From positions 1-15,008 of the forward strand of contig JAATVJ010000414.1 in NCBI GenBank assembly GCA_014523515.1: DNA of 15,008 nt, in the 5' to 3' direction. Position 1 is the first letter of the stretch. Each line of letters opens with the position of its first letter. Positions 8,202 through 14,910 of this stretch are shown here, one piece after another. Below the pieces are notes generated by a model. It searched no databases. It was not told where the DNA came from and was given only the letters and a program-made list of their open reading frames with translations. The position numbers and the translations under genes are program-made. This DNA comes from Nitrososphaerales archaeon TH1177. GTDB taxonomy: Archaea > Thermoproteota > Nitrososphaeria > Nitrososphaerales > Nitrososphaeraceae.

Positions 8202-8237
8202 AGGCAACTGTTGATTTTGACACAAATTTATAGTTCA
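8202..8237 (+). repeat. 42-base dispersed repeat, copy 4 (degenerate)
   Basis: Contains TTGATTTTGACACAAATTTATAGTTCA, matching the core of copies 1 and 2 with a few changes. The left part is reduced to GGCAACT. Same orientation as all other copies. Confidence 0.6.
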
Positions 8238-8394
8238 CCTAGTTATTACAAGTATCATATTATCTCCAATTGTCTAAATAGTAAACATTAAATGAAGAAA
8301 TCTCAATTTTATTAGTCTAACTAGTATTTCTCGCGATAGAATTTATTCATTAGTCATTAAATAATTGTTAGAATATTTTTAATATTAGTATTTT

Positions 8395-8790
8395 TTATTG
8401 TTGTTGATCATTATTATACAAAAGCGAATTAATAGTAACCCTAATTTCATTTAACCAGAGTGGTTTATATATAATATTTTTTTCAATATCTGGATTATTT
8501 GTCTTGAGGCTCTCAATGTATTCTTTATTTGGAGCAGTAATAAATCTATATAATAGATCAGGATCAATATTTTGCAATTCTTATGATAGTTCTACACCAT
8601 TCATTTTGGGCATTTTTAAATCAAGTAAAACCAGATCATAAACATCTTTTCTAAAATAAGATAGTGCATCTAGAGGATCGGTAAAAGCATCTACTTTATA
8701 ACCATCAAATTTTAAAAATGTTTCGTATAAATTATTAAGATCTTCATCATCATCTACTATCAAAATATTTTTACCTTTTGTAGTAGACAT
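8395..8790 (-). pseudogene. Response regulator receiver domain split by an in-frame stop
   Basis: A stand-alone CheY-like receiver would take a phosphoryl group from a histidine kinase. Residues 1-69 show the acidic pocket DDD (13-15) and the phospho-acceptor Asp57 in DLVLLDLKMP. The codon after Ser69 is TAA. The same frame then continues with ELQNIDPDLLYRFIT (the conserved Thr85) and IIYKP (the conserved Lys109), ending after 131 codons in all, the normal length. A single codon change from a Lys, Gln or Glu codon explains the stop, and the second half is otherwise well preserved. It is a recent nonsense mutation, a sequencing error, or readthrough. No kinase gene is nearby. Confidence 0.85.
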
Positions 8791-9063
8791 TTTTAAATTC
8801 CCTTGTAGTTAAAAGCAACACTATTCTTTATTAAGGTTGGAGACAATTATTAACACTTTTAGTTTAATAATAACAAAATAAAAGGAAGATAATTGATATT
8901 GAATTTACAATATTTTAAATTATTAAGTTATGGTATGATTTAACAAATCAGAATACCTAAAATTTAGAATAATTAAACATTATAAAAAATTGATTTAATA
9001 TTAAGTTATCAATATTTTTTTAACGTAATATTATATACATATATTATTGCTATTAATAGTAAA

Positions 9064-9139
9064 AGCCATAGCCCTCCTATTCTTCTTCTCTATGTAAACC
9101 AAGGACCATAGAGATTGGAAAGGAAGGCCACGACTATGG
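9064..9139. repeat. Dispersed hairpin element, copy B (nested stems)
   Basis: The outer stem CCATAG/CTATGG (9066-9071 with 9134-9139) encloses a perfect 8-bp inner stem TCTCTATG/CATAGAGA (9087-9094 with 9107-9114). The first bases AAAAGCCATAGCCCTC are shared with the hairpin at 14681. It lies in the 932-base gene-free stretch 8791-9722. Confidence 0.6.
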
Positions 9140-9149
9140 AAAAGCCGTT

Positions 9150-9246
9150 GTTGCTGAGAGCAATATCCTTTTAATTCTAAAATATTTAAAAATCAGTAAA
9201 CAAAGTTAATTGCCAATATTATTGCATTATTGTAATAGTCGGGCCA
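9150..9246 (+). repeat. Dispersed repeat module, copy B
   Basis: Begins with the mini-hairpin TTGCT-GAG-AGCAA, then ATATTTAAAAATCA and AAAGTTAATTGCC(A)ATATTATT, and ends with ATTATTGTAATAGTC. The same order of blocks occurs at 13506-13600, where the end leads into a full hairpin. Confidence 0.65.
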
Positions 9247-9439
9247 TTTCTTTTTATAATCAAATGCAATAAATTCTAAAGGTGAACAATTTTTAACTGA
9301 ATCATTGATAATGACTTCTTGTTTTAATACTAAAAAATAAAAAAGATTCCTTGTTCAATGTTATAATTATTAATTACTTTAAATAAAAGAAGTTGATGAA
9401 TACTTTTTTTTATCATTTAAAAAATATTGAAATGGATTA

Positions 9440-9474
9440 ATAATAATAATGATAGTTATTATCATTATTATTAT
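9440..9474. repeat. Perfect 15-bp inverted repeat
   Basis: ATAATAATAATGATA (9440-9454), loop GTTAT, then TATCATTATTATTAT. All base pairs are perfect. It is AT-only apart from one G-C pair in the stem and sits 250 bases before the pentapeptide-repeat gene. It could be a cruciform or terminator structure, or chance in simple AAT-type sequence. Confidence 0.5.
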
Positions 9475-9722
9475 AACTTACATAGTATTTACTTCTTTAA
9501 TCATTGTTTTAATTATTTGATATATGCGATTTTAAATAATGATGATAATAAAGATACTATAATTCTGTTGCTAAAAAAAGTTTCATTAAAATAAAAATAT
9601 AAAATTTTTCAGACGATATAGTGGTCATATTATAAATGTAAAAATAGTGTTGTAGTAAGTGCAAAAACATTTGTAAAAATGATAAAAGCAACAGTTTGGA
9701 ATACTAAGTCGATATAATTAAT

Positions 9723-9857
9723 ATGATTAAAGAGTTTATTATAGATAAAGTCGGATTATCTGAATCAGATTTAAAAGAAATTCTAAAAGAAACAAATCAC
9801 GAATTAATAATAAAGGCTACCCAACTTAATCCTCAAGACATTAAAAAAAGTTATTGA
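9723..9857 (+). pseudogene. 5' part of the pentapeptide-repeat gene, separated by a frameshift
   Basis: Forty-four codons starting at an ATG (MIKEFIIDKVGLSESDLKEI) and ending LNPQDIKKSY at a TGA. The last sense codons lie in a run of seven A (9843-9849). Losing one A joins it to the open frame beyond (KKVIDTIILAKNIY), which runs into the downstream gene without a stop. Together they would give about 512 residues. Confidence 0.6.
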
Positions 9858-9966
9858 CACTATTATACTGGCAAAGAATATTTATAAACAGAATATAAAA
9901 AATAATATAGATAAAATAATAGCAATTCAAGGTTTTTATTTTCATGGAGATAAATGGAAAGATTTT

Positions 9967-11259
9967 TTGAATCTGCTAATTCCTTATGAACAACGTATTT
10001 ATTTTTTAACACATTTTATTTTGTTTCTAGAATCACGATCAAAAGATATTACCAATTTGGATGATTTGACTAAAATTTTAGAAGGTGGTAAATACAAAGA
10101 TAAAAAGGAAGAGAGTAATTATCTATTCCAATCATTAATGGAATCCTATCAAAGATCTGAATTATGTGATGATATGTATAGTAAACTTATTGAGATCAAT
10201 GATAATGATCTCTTTATATTTTTAAAACTTGCTTCTGTTCCACTATTAAAAATAGATAAAATAGAAAATTATTTGAGAAAAGTTGATACTACAGATCTAA
10301 CAATTAAGAGAGAAGAACAAGATGATAAAATAATAAATACTCAAGAACAATTAGAATTATTACAAAATGAACAAGTAAGCGAATTTAATGATTATCGAAA
10401 AAATGAAAACGTTTTAATTCATCTTCCTTATGCTGATCTGCAAAAACTAAAACTAACAGGCAAAATAAATTTAAGCAATTCCTTTCTTTTCAAGGCTAAT
10501 CTTTCATTTCCTGATTTGAAAGATGCTAATTTGGACAAGGCTGATCTGGAGAAGGCTGATTTAAGAGAGGCTGATTTAAGAGGTGCAAAATTGTCTCGGG
10601 CTTATTGTGGAGCGGCTTCTTTTCGTGGGGCTAATTTGAAAGGTGCTGAGTTGAGAGGAACTAAATTGTCTTTTGCTCATTTGAAATGGTCTAATTTGAC
10701 AGGAGTTGATTTAAGAAATGCTATACTGATAAGGACTTATTTGAGAGAGGCAGATTTGTCAAAGGCTGATCTGAAAGAGGCTGATTTGGTAATGGCTTAT
10801 CTGAAAAAGGCTAATTTGTCCTGGGCTGATTTAAGAGAGACTGATTTAAGAGGTGCAAAATTGTTATGGGCTAATTTATCATGGGCTGATTTAAGAGGTG
10901 CAAAAGTGACTGAGGCTAGTTTTGTAGGGGCGGACATGAGAAAGACTAAGTTGATTGGAACTGAAATGGTAGAGGTTTATTTAACAGATGCTGATTTAAC
11001 AGATGCTGATTTAACAAATTCTATAATAATAGATAATACTTTTTCTGAAAAGACCATTGTATCAGGTGCAAATTTTGAGAATGCGCTTATAGATAATCGT
11101 GAATTTTATGAATATTTACGCAACAACAAATGTAAAAACATACCAGAAAAAGAAATTAAGGCGAAAGAAGAACTAAGATTAGAATTAGAAAGTAGAAATT
11201 TAGATATATATTTTATAAAAGAATTGTTGGAATTATCAAAATTACCTTCTTCTGCCTGA
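9967..11259 (+). CDS. Pentapeptide-repeat protein
   Basis: 430 residues from a TTG at 9967. The frame is open from 9814 without an ATG, so the true start is probably 9723 across a frameshift in an A run. Residues 1-150 are mostly helical and hydrophilic, with no recognised domain. From about 168 to 380 come some 40 pentapeptides of the A(D/N)LXX type, for example ADLEKADLREADLRG. These fold into a right-handed quadrilateral beta-helix. Toward the end they degenerate (TDADLTDADLTNSIIID), followed by a charged helical tail. Some family members mimic DNA and bind gyrase, most have no known role, and none can be assigned here. No signal peptide is seen, so a cytoplasmic location is inferred. Confidence 0.85.
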   Translation: MNLLIPYEQRIYFLTHFILFLESRSKDITNLDDLTKILEGGKYKDKKEESNYLFQSLMESYQRSELCDDMYSKLIEINDNDLFIFLKLASVPLLKIDKIENYLRKVDTTDLTIKREEQDDKIINTQEQLELLQNEQVSEFNDYRKNENVLIHLPYADLQKLKLTGKINLSNSFLFKANLSFPDLKDANLDKADLEKADLREADLRGAKLSRAYCGAASFRGANLKGAELRGTKLSFAHLKWSNLTGVDLRNAILIRTYLREADLSKADLKEADLVMAYLKKANLSWADLRETDLRGAKLLWANLSWADLRGAKVTEASFVGADMRKTKLIGTEMVEVYLTDADLTDADLTNSIIIDNTFSEKTIVSGANFENALIDNREFYEYLRNNKCKNIPEKEIKAKEELRLELESRNLDIYFIKELLELSKLPSSA

Positions 11260-11319
11260 TATTCAAATTTAATAAAATGAAAAATTTGTTATCCTATCCT
11301 ATTAGACAAAAATTGATTC

Positions 11320-11483
11320 TATTTCTTATTTCTAGGTTTAGTTCTTAATCTATATCCACAGCAGGGACACTAAAAACCTTGCCAATTAATAAATATCTAA
11401 AAAACCTGGCAGCGTTTTTGTCCTATCAAATTTCTTCTACCAGTACTCGACTTCATCGCTTTATGACATTAACATATTCCCTC
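11320..11483 (-). pseudogene. Decayed copy of the mini zinc-ribbon gene
   Basis: Read on the minus strand it gives EGIC*CHKAM...STG...LIGQKRCQVF*IFINWQGF*CPCCGYRLRTKPRNKK*. This is colinear with the intact protein at 13821-14039 and has four stops where the intact gene has Ser, Gln, Trp and Phe codons. One zinc-ligand Cys (CQVC) is now Phe. There is no frameshift, only substitutions. Its first codons overlap the 3' end of the cyclase-like gene in the same frame. Confidence 0.88.
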
Positions 11484-12203
11484 AGTATCATTGAGTTTCA
11501 CATCATTTTTCCTTTTAATAGCATATATGGAATATAGATTGTTTTCTGTTATATGATATTCACCATTATTTATAAAATTATAATTGTTCATAATTGAAGA
11601 AAAAGATTTTAAAATCCTATAAAAATTTTCACCAATAATTAGAGTATTAGGAGTAGACAAAGAAGAAGCATTTATTTTTGAACAAAGATTCAATGTCGAA
11701 CCAAATAAATTGATTTGACTGTAATCACCAACTAAAGCCAAATCTACTACACCATAATCCATACTAATTCTATAACTGAATGTTGGCAGATGGTGCTTTG
11801 AAAATTCTTGATTGACAGAATGGCGAATATCTAAAATCATAAAACCACATTCAATAGCCTCTTTAAAGGGTTCCAAGTTAGTGGATTCTGAAGTTTTTGG
11901 AAAATAAAATAATAAAGAATTACCAAGATTTTTTATAATTTTTCCTCCATATCTTTTGATCTCATCTGATATTGAATTTATCGATGTAGAATAATATTTT
12001 CTCATATATTCTAAATTATCCATTGTAATAGTATTTTTAGGAGAATCTACCAAATAAATAAAACCTACACAACTTTTTATTGAATCTCCTGAAAATCTTA
12101 TTTCTTTAGAAGAAAAATTTTTCATTTTAACAAATCTTCTCTCTTTAAAGAAAATGAAATATTTGTAAAAAAAAGCAAAAATGTATCTTATAAGGATATT
12201 CAT
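11469..12203 (-). CDS. Class III adenylate/guanylate cyclase-like protein with altered metal-site residues
   Basis: 244 residues. A hydrophobic, basic N-terminus (1-25) may anchor it, and an alternative ATG at residue 27 would remove this. Residues about 44-215 follow a class III nucleotidyl cyclase domain: VGFIYLVDSPKNT, KRYGGKIIKNLGNSLLFYFP, YRISMDYGVVDLALVG and FGSTLNLCSKIN. The expected first metal Asp (FxDIVxST) aligns with Tyr50 and the second (GDS) with Asn95, so the usual two-metal chemistry may be lost. Asn172 in STLNLCSK is kept. Such a domain could act as a regulatory or inactive partner. The C-terminus DTEGIC lines up with VCKGIC of the zinc ribbon, so the gene ends inside a decayed zinc-ribbon copy. 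The alignment is by eye. Confidence 0.75.
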   Translation of the reverse strand: MNILIRYIFAFFYKYFIFFKERRFVKMKNFSSKEIRFSGDSIKSCVGFIYLVDSPKNTITMDNLEYMRKYYSTSINSISDEIKRYGGKIIKNLGNSLLFYFPKTSESTNLEPFKEAIECGFMILDIRHSVNQEFSKHHLPTFSYRISMDYGVVDLALVGDYSQINLFGSTLNLCSKINASSLSTPNTLIIGENFYRILKSFSSIMNNYNFINNGEYHITENNLYSIYAIKRKNDVKLNDTEGIC

Positions 12204-12418
12204 TATTCATTCTTTCCTTTTATTTACAACTAATATCATGATAATATAAAAATAATTTTGATAGATAATATTAGTTATTCTATTTTAAATTTTAATATAA
12301 CATATTAATGATTAGTATATTTTTACTAATACTAATACTTTAAAAATATCAGCATAAAAAATGATTATTAAATTTAATAACTTTATACTATCACCAATAA
12401 ATAATTTCACAACAAAAT

Positions 12419-12457
12419 TTTTAGGCGCCTACAAATTTTTATATTTTGTGCCTAAAA
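12419..12457. repeat. Hairpin TTTTAGGC ... GCCTAAAA
   Basis: TTTTAGGC (12419-12426) pairs with GCCTAAAA (12450-12457) and, after a four-base bulge, ACAAA pairs with TTTGT, 13 pairs in all. It lies about 215 bases upstream of the cyclase-like gene. I see no gene and nothing else of note in the rest of 12204-12714. Confidence 0.5.
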
Positions 12458-12714
12458 GTGTTTAAAATAATCACGACTGATCAAAGTGATAGATACGTGT
12501 AACTTAAAATATAAAGCAGTATACAAAGTTGATTATTTTATTATTCAAAAATTCCAAGAAAATAAAGATATCGATGGTAGTTTATTGCTAAATTCGAATC
12601 AATTTCTTTAGGATTCATTAGAATATGTTTCACATAAACTGTGAAATAACTTTATCCTTATCACCGTATGCATAAAATAGGAAAAAAAATTTATGGAAAA
12701 AATAAAGGGATAGT

Positions 12715-12909
12715 TTAGCCGTTTCTACTTGGATGATTGCCTTTCTTTTTTGGAGGATCATTGCCTGTTCCTTTATCGTCATCGCCTGGGTTGTCTTTTG
12801 GTTTTTCTGCATAGGCGTTAAAGGCTGGACTGTCTAGTGCTGGTACTACTGCGAGACCAGCAAACAAGGCAACAAATATTGCTATTCCTAAAACTTTTAC
12901 TGAGTTCAT
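12715..12909 (-). CDS. Small secreted protein with a Lys/Pro/Asp-rich tail
   Basis: 64 residues. Residues 1-20 are a hydrophobic signal peptide (VKVLGIAIFVALFAGLAVVPAL), with likely cleavage after AYA at about 31-33. The mature tail EKPKDNPGDDDKGTGN followed by KKKGNHPSRNG is highly charged and probably disordered. I recognise similar short secreted proteins in soil ammonia-oxidising archaea but no function. The start ATG is preceded by a good TATA box. A frame overlapping it on the same strand has no start or composition that suggests coding. Confidence 0.7.
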   Translation of the reverse strand: MNSVKVLGIAIFVALFAGLAVVPALDSPAFNAYAEKPKDNPGDDDKGTGNDPPKKKGNHPSRNG

Positions 12910-12930
12910 ATTTTGTCATTCTTTTTATAG

Positions 12931-12943
12931 TATTATATTATAT
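12931..12943 (-). promoter_or_regulatory. TATA box for the small secreted protein gene
   Basis: TATAATATAATA on the minus strand, 22-34 bases before the ATG at 12909, consistent with a leaderless transcript. Confidence 0.5.
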
Positions 12944-13012
12944 CAGTATTTGATTATCGATGGTATATAACATTGTTCCATAAGTGAGATTAAGTAGATA
13001 GTTCCATAGTAG

Positions 13013-13480
13013 GGATTCAGATATTTTATATTAGCACAAAAGATAAAAGGTATTCTAAATGTATTTGGCATCTATGATCATACTAATGATACAATGTTTA
13101 CTCATTGTTATAAAAATAAGACTAGTGACCAGTTTATAGATTTTATAAAAAGAGTTGATTCCAGATATGATTCCAAGATCAAAACAATATTTATTGTGTT
13201 AGATAATGTATCCGTACATAGGTCAAAAAAGACAATAAATACAATTACACGCTGCCAACCAAGAATAGTTCTTGTATTTCTTCCTACCCGCTCACCACAT
13301 CTAAATTTAATAGAAATAAGATGGTTATGGATGCAGAGACAGGCAATAAACAACTCTACATTTAGAAATGAATCGGATATTGGAAAAGCAGTATCTGATT
13401 GGACATGTAACTACAATGAGAAACATGGTAGAAGGATAACTGATATTTTACAAATAGGAGTAATGAGTATGACTACATGA
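13013..13480 (+). pseudogene. IS630-family transposase, C-terminal fragment
   Basis: The homologous frame opens after a TAG at 13010-13012 and reads AQKIKGILNVFGIYDHTNDT before the first ATG (13094). So the ATG is internal and the N-terminal helix-turn-helix and the first catalytic Asp are gone. What remains is the second Asp in VLDNVSVHRSKK (Asp37 from that ATG) and the Glu of PHLNLIE (Glu74), the DDE signature of IS630. The C-terminal RWLWMQRQAIN ... FRNESDIGKAV and stop look normal. Terminal inverted repeats are not evident, so this is a dead remnant. A dispersed repeat/hairpin element begins about 25 bases after the stop. Confidence 0.88.
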
Positions 13481-13505
13481 CTGTTAACTTCGTAATATGC
13501 CTTTA

Positions 13506-13580
13506 GTGCTAAGAGCAATAGACTTATCAAAATTATTTTAAAAATCATTGAACAATGTTAATTGCCGATATTATTATTGT
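13506..13580 (+). repeat. Dispersed repeat module, copy C
   Basis: Blocks in order: GTGCTAAGAGCAATAGAC (mini-hairpin TGCT-AAG-AGCA), TTTTAAAAATCATTGAACAA, TGTTAATTGCCGATATTATT. It includes the palindrome CATTG-AA-CAATG. It runs straight into the hairpin at 13591. Confidence 0.75.
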
Positions 13581-13590
13581 ATTATTGTCA

Positions 13591-13667
13591 TTGTCATAGT
13601 CTGAACTATAAGATAGAAAGAGATGAACGCATACTGATCGGAAGATGGTTAGTCCAGACTATGACAA
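13591..13667. repeat. Dispersed hairpin element, copy C
   Basis: TTGTCATAGTCTGAACT pairs with AGTCCAGACTATGACAA over 17 positions with one mismatch. The loop holds TGATCGGA, as in the 7909 copy. It immediately follows the IS630 remnant and repeat module C. Confidence 0.8.
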
Positions 13668-13820
13668 CTATTTGTTTGGCTAAATTTATTGGTTGATTGC
13701 TTTATACCTATGGCTTTAAGGGATTATATTGTTGACATATAATTTTACAAATCGGATTTATTACTTATTCGTTATTTCTCATTCTGTGCTTTGAAGTTGA
13801 TAGTTTTAATTTTTATCTAT

Positions 13821-14039
13821 TTATTTATTATTTTTGATAATGTTACTTAATATTAGTTGTTGTTTGAATTTCTTATTTCTCGGTTTAGTTCTTAATCTAT
13901 ATCCACAACAAGGACACCATACACCTTGCCAATTAATAAAGATTTGACAAACCTGACAGCGTTTTTGTCCTATCAAATATCTCATACCAGTACTAGGTCT
14001 CATTGCTTGATGGCGTGAACATATTCCTTTGCACACCAT
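13821..14039 (-). CDS. Mini zinc-ribbon protein (CX2C ... CPCC)
   Basis: 72 residues with seven cysteines: Cys3 and Cys7 (VCKGICSRH), Cys28 and Cys31 (RCQVC), and Cys42, Cys44 and Cys45 (WCPCC). The CX2C pairs at 28/31 and 42/45 would bind one zinc. A basic stretch RLRTKPRNKKFKQ follows, suggesting nucleic-acid contact, which is inference. I know this as a short protein present in several copies per genome in soil ammonia-oxidising archaea, of unknown function. A decayed paralogue lies at 11320-11483. The end of the frame (LSNIIKNNK) is less conserved and may reflect stop-codon drift. Confidence 0.8.
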   Translation of the reverse strand: MVCKGICSRHQAMRPSTGMRYLIGQKRCQVCQIFINWQGVWCPCCGYRLRTKPRNKKFKQQLILSNIIKNNK

Positions 14040-14212
14040 ATTATATTATTAATATAATAAGACATTTAGGTACTATTTGTAACTTGTTATTTTCTTAATA
14101 ACTTGTCTGCTGTTTTTGGCATGACGGGCATGGCCTAAATTGGGATGGTAAAAAAATATTTTTTATAGAAATATATTACAGAATATATTTGTCTGTCATG
14201 TAGTAAAATTGT

Positions 14213-14252
14213 TTTATAAAATATAGCATATACAGTATTAAAGGGAAGTGAT
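14213..14252 (+). promoter_or_regulatory. TATA box and ribosome site for the small CX3C protein
   Basis: TTTATAAAA (14213-14221) lies 32-40 bases before the ATG at 14253. GGAAGTGAT (14244-14252), one base off the usual GGAGGTGAT, directly precedes the ATG. Unlike the leaderless genes here, this one appears to have a short leader and a strong ribosome site, which fixes the start. Confidence 0.6.
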
Positions 14253-14498
14253 ATGAAAAACAACACAAAAGTTAGTGTAATTCCATTTTCATATCTCGTA
14301 ATAACAACTTTAGTATATGCACTACTAGCGGCTATATCTCTTGAATGTGATGATGCTCTTGGAGAAGGAGAAAACTTTGTTATTGACAATGATAAAACTA
14401 TAATGTATAGTCAACAAGCAGAAGTAGAAACGGAATGTAAGTCTCCTTGTCCAAAATCTGCAGAAATGTGCATCACAATGTGTGCATATAACGACTAA
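14253..14498 (+). CDS. Small secreted or membrane-anchored protein with twin CX3C motif
   Basis: 81 residues. Residues 10-30 (IPFSYLVITTLVYALLAAISL) are a signal peptide or membrane helix. The exported part has Cys32 and a C-terminal pair of CX3C motifs: Cys62, Cys66, Cys73 and Cys77, spaced C-x3-C-x6-C-x3-C. This spacing suits two disulfides in a helical hairpin or a metal site, but no family is recognised. The start is fixed by the ribosome site. A T-rich tract directly after the stop is a likely terminator. Not near any gene that suggests a partner. Confidence 0.7.
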   Translation: MKNNTKVSVIPFSYLVITTLVYALLAAISLECDDALGEGENFVIDNDKTIMYSQQAEVETECKSPCPKSAEMCITMCAYND

Positions 14499-14510
14499 AT
14501 AAATTAATAA

Positions 14511-14536
14511 TTTTTTTATTTGTTTCTCTCTTTTCT
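14511..14536 (+). terminator. T-rich terminator after the CX3C gene
   Basis: TTTTTTTATTTG followed by TTTCTCTCTTTTC begins 12 bases after the stop codon. T-tracts of this kind terminate archaeal transcription without a hairpin. Confidence 0.45.
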
Positions 14537-14680
14537 ATAGTTTTATTTTGTAGATTAGTAATAGACTCTGTTTCTTACTCTTATTCTTATTTTATTCATT
14601 ACAATCTCAATTATTGGTGACTTTTATTATTATAGAAGTAAAAATCATTGTAATATAGAATTTATTTTATTATTTAAAAA

Positions 14681-14732
14681 AGCCATAGCCCTCTTGGCAC
14701 TGCAATGAAGGAGAACACAGAAGGCTATGGCT
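14681..14732. repeat. Dispersed hairpin element, copy D
   Basis: AGCCATAGCC (14681-14690) pairs perfectly with GGCTATGGCT (14723-14732). The first 15 bases, AAAGCCATAGCCCTC, match copy B at 9062. It is followed by module copy D and then by the probable IS630 start. The gene-free stretch 14539-14910 holds nothing else evident. Confidence 0.7.
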
Positions 14733-14785
14733 ATTTTCGACAGATCAAGTATTTTTTTGTGTAGTAAATTATAGATTTAAATATA

Positions 14786-14814
14786 TTTAAAATCATTGAA
14801 CAATGTTAATTACC
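14786..14814 (+). repeat. Dispersed repeat module, copy D
   Basis: TTTAAAATCATTGAACAA followed by TGTTAATTACC matches module copy C almost base for base, including CATTG-AA-CAATG. Its further blocks have diverged. A shorter match, AAAATCATTG, occurs at 14641. Confidence 0.75.
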
Positions 14815-14910
14815 CTTATCTTCGGGAGATGAATAAGTTAAGTATCTCATATATCATCAACATGCATTAGTATTATCAACATAGTAGGATAGGAAGAACT
14901 TTAGCTCTGC

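Noticed and set aside
12630..12812. Second minus-strand frame overlapping the small secreted protein
   Set aside because: Gln/Lys-rich product with no signal or start context, while the overlapping frame has a TATA box and a clean signal peptide.
13108..13353. Minus-strand frame opposite the IS630 remnant
   Set aside because: The plus strand carries the DDE motifs, so this is its shadow.
14135..14389. Minus-strand frame across the CX3C gene promoter
   Set aside because: It overlaps the TATA box and ribosome site of the plus-strand gene and shows no family features.
7805..14814. Possible CRISPR array from the recurring short repeats
   Set aside because: The copies are hundreds to thousands of bases apart without regular spacers, and no cas gene is present.
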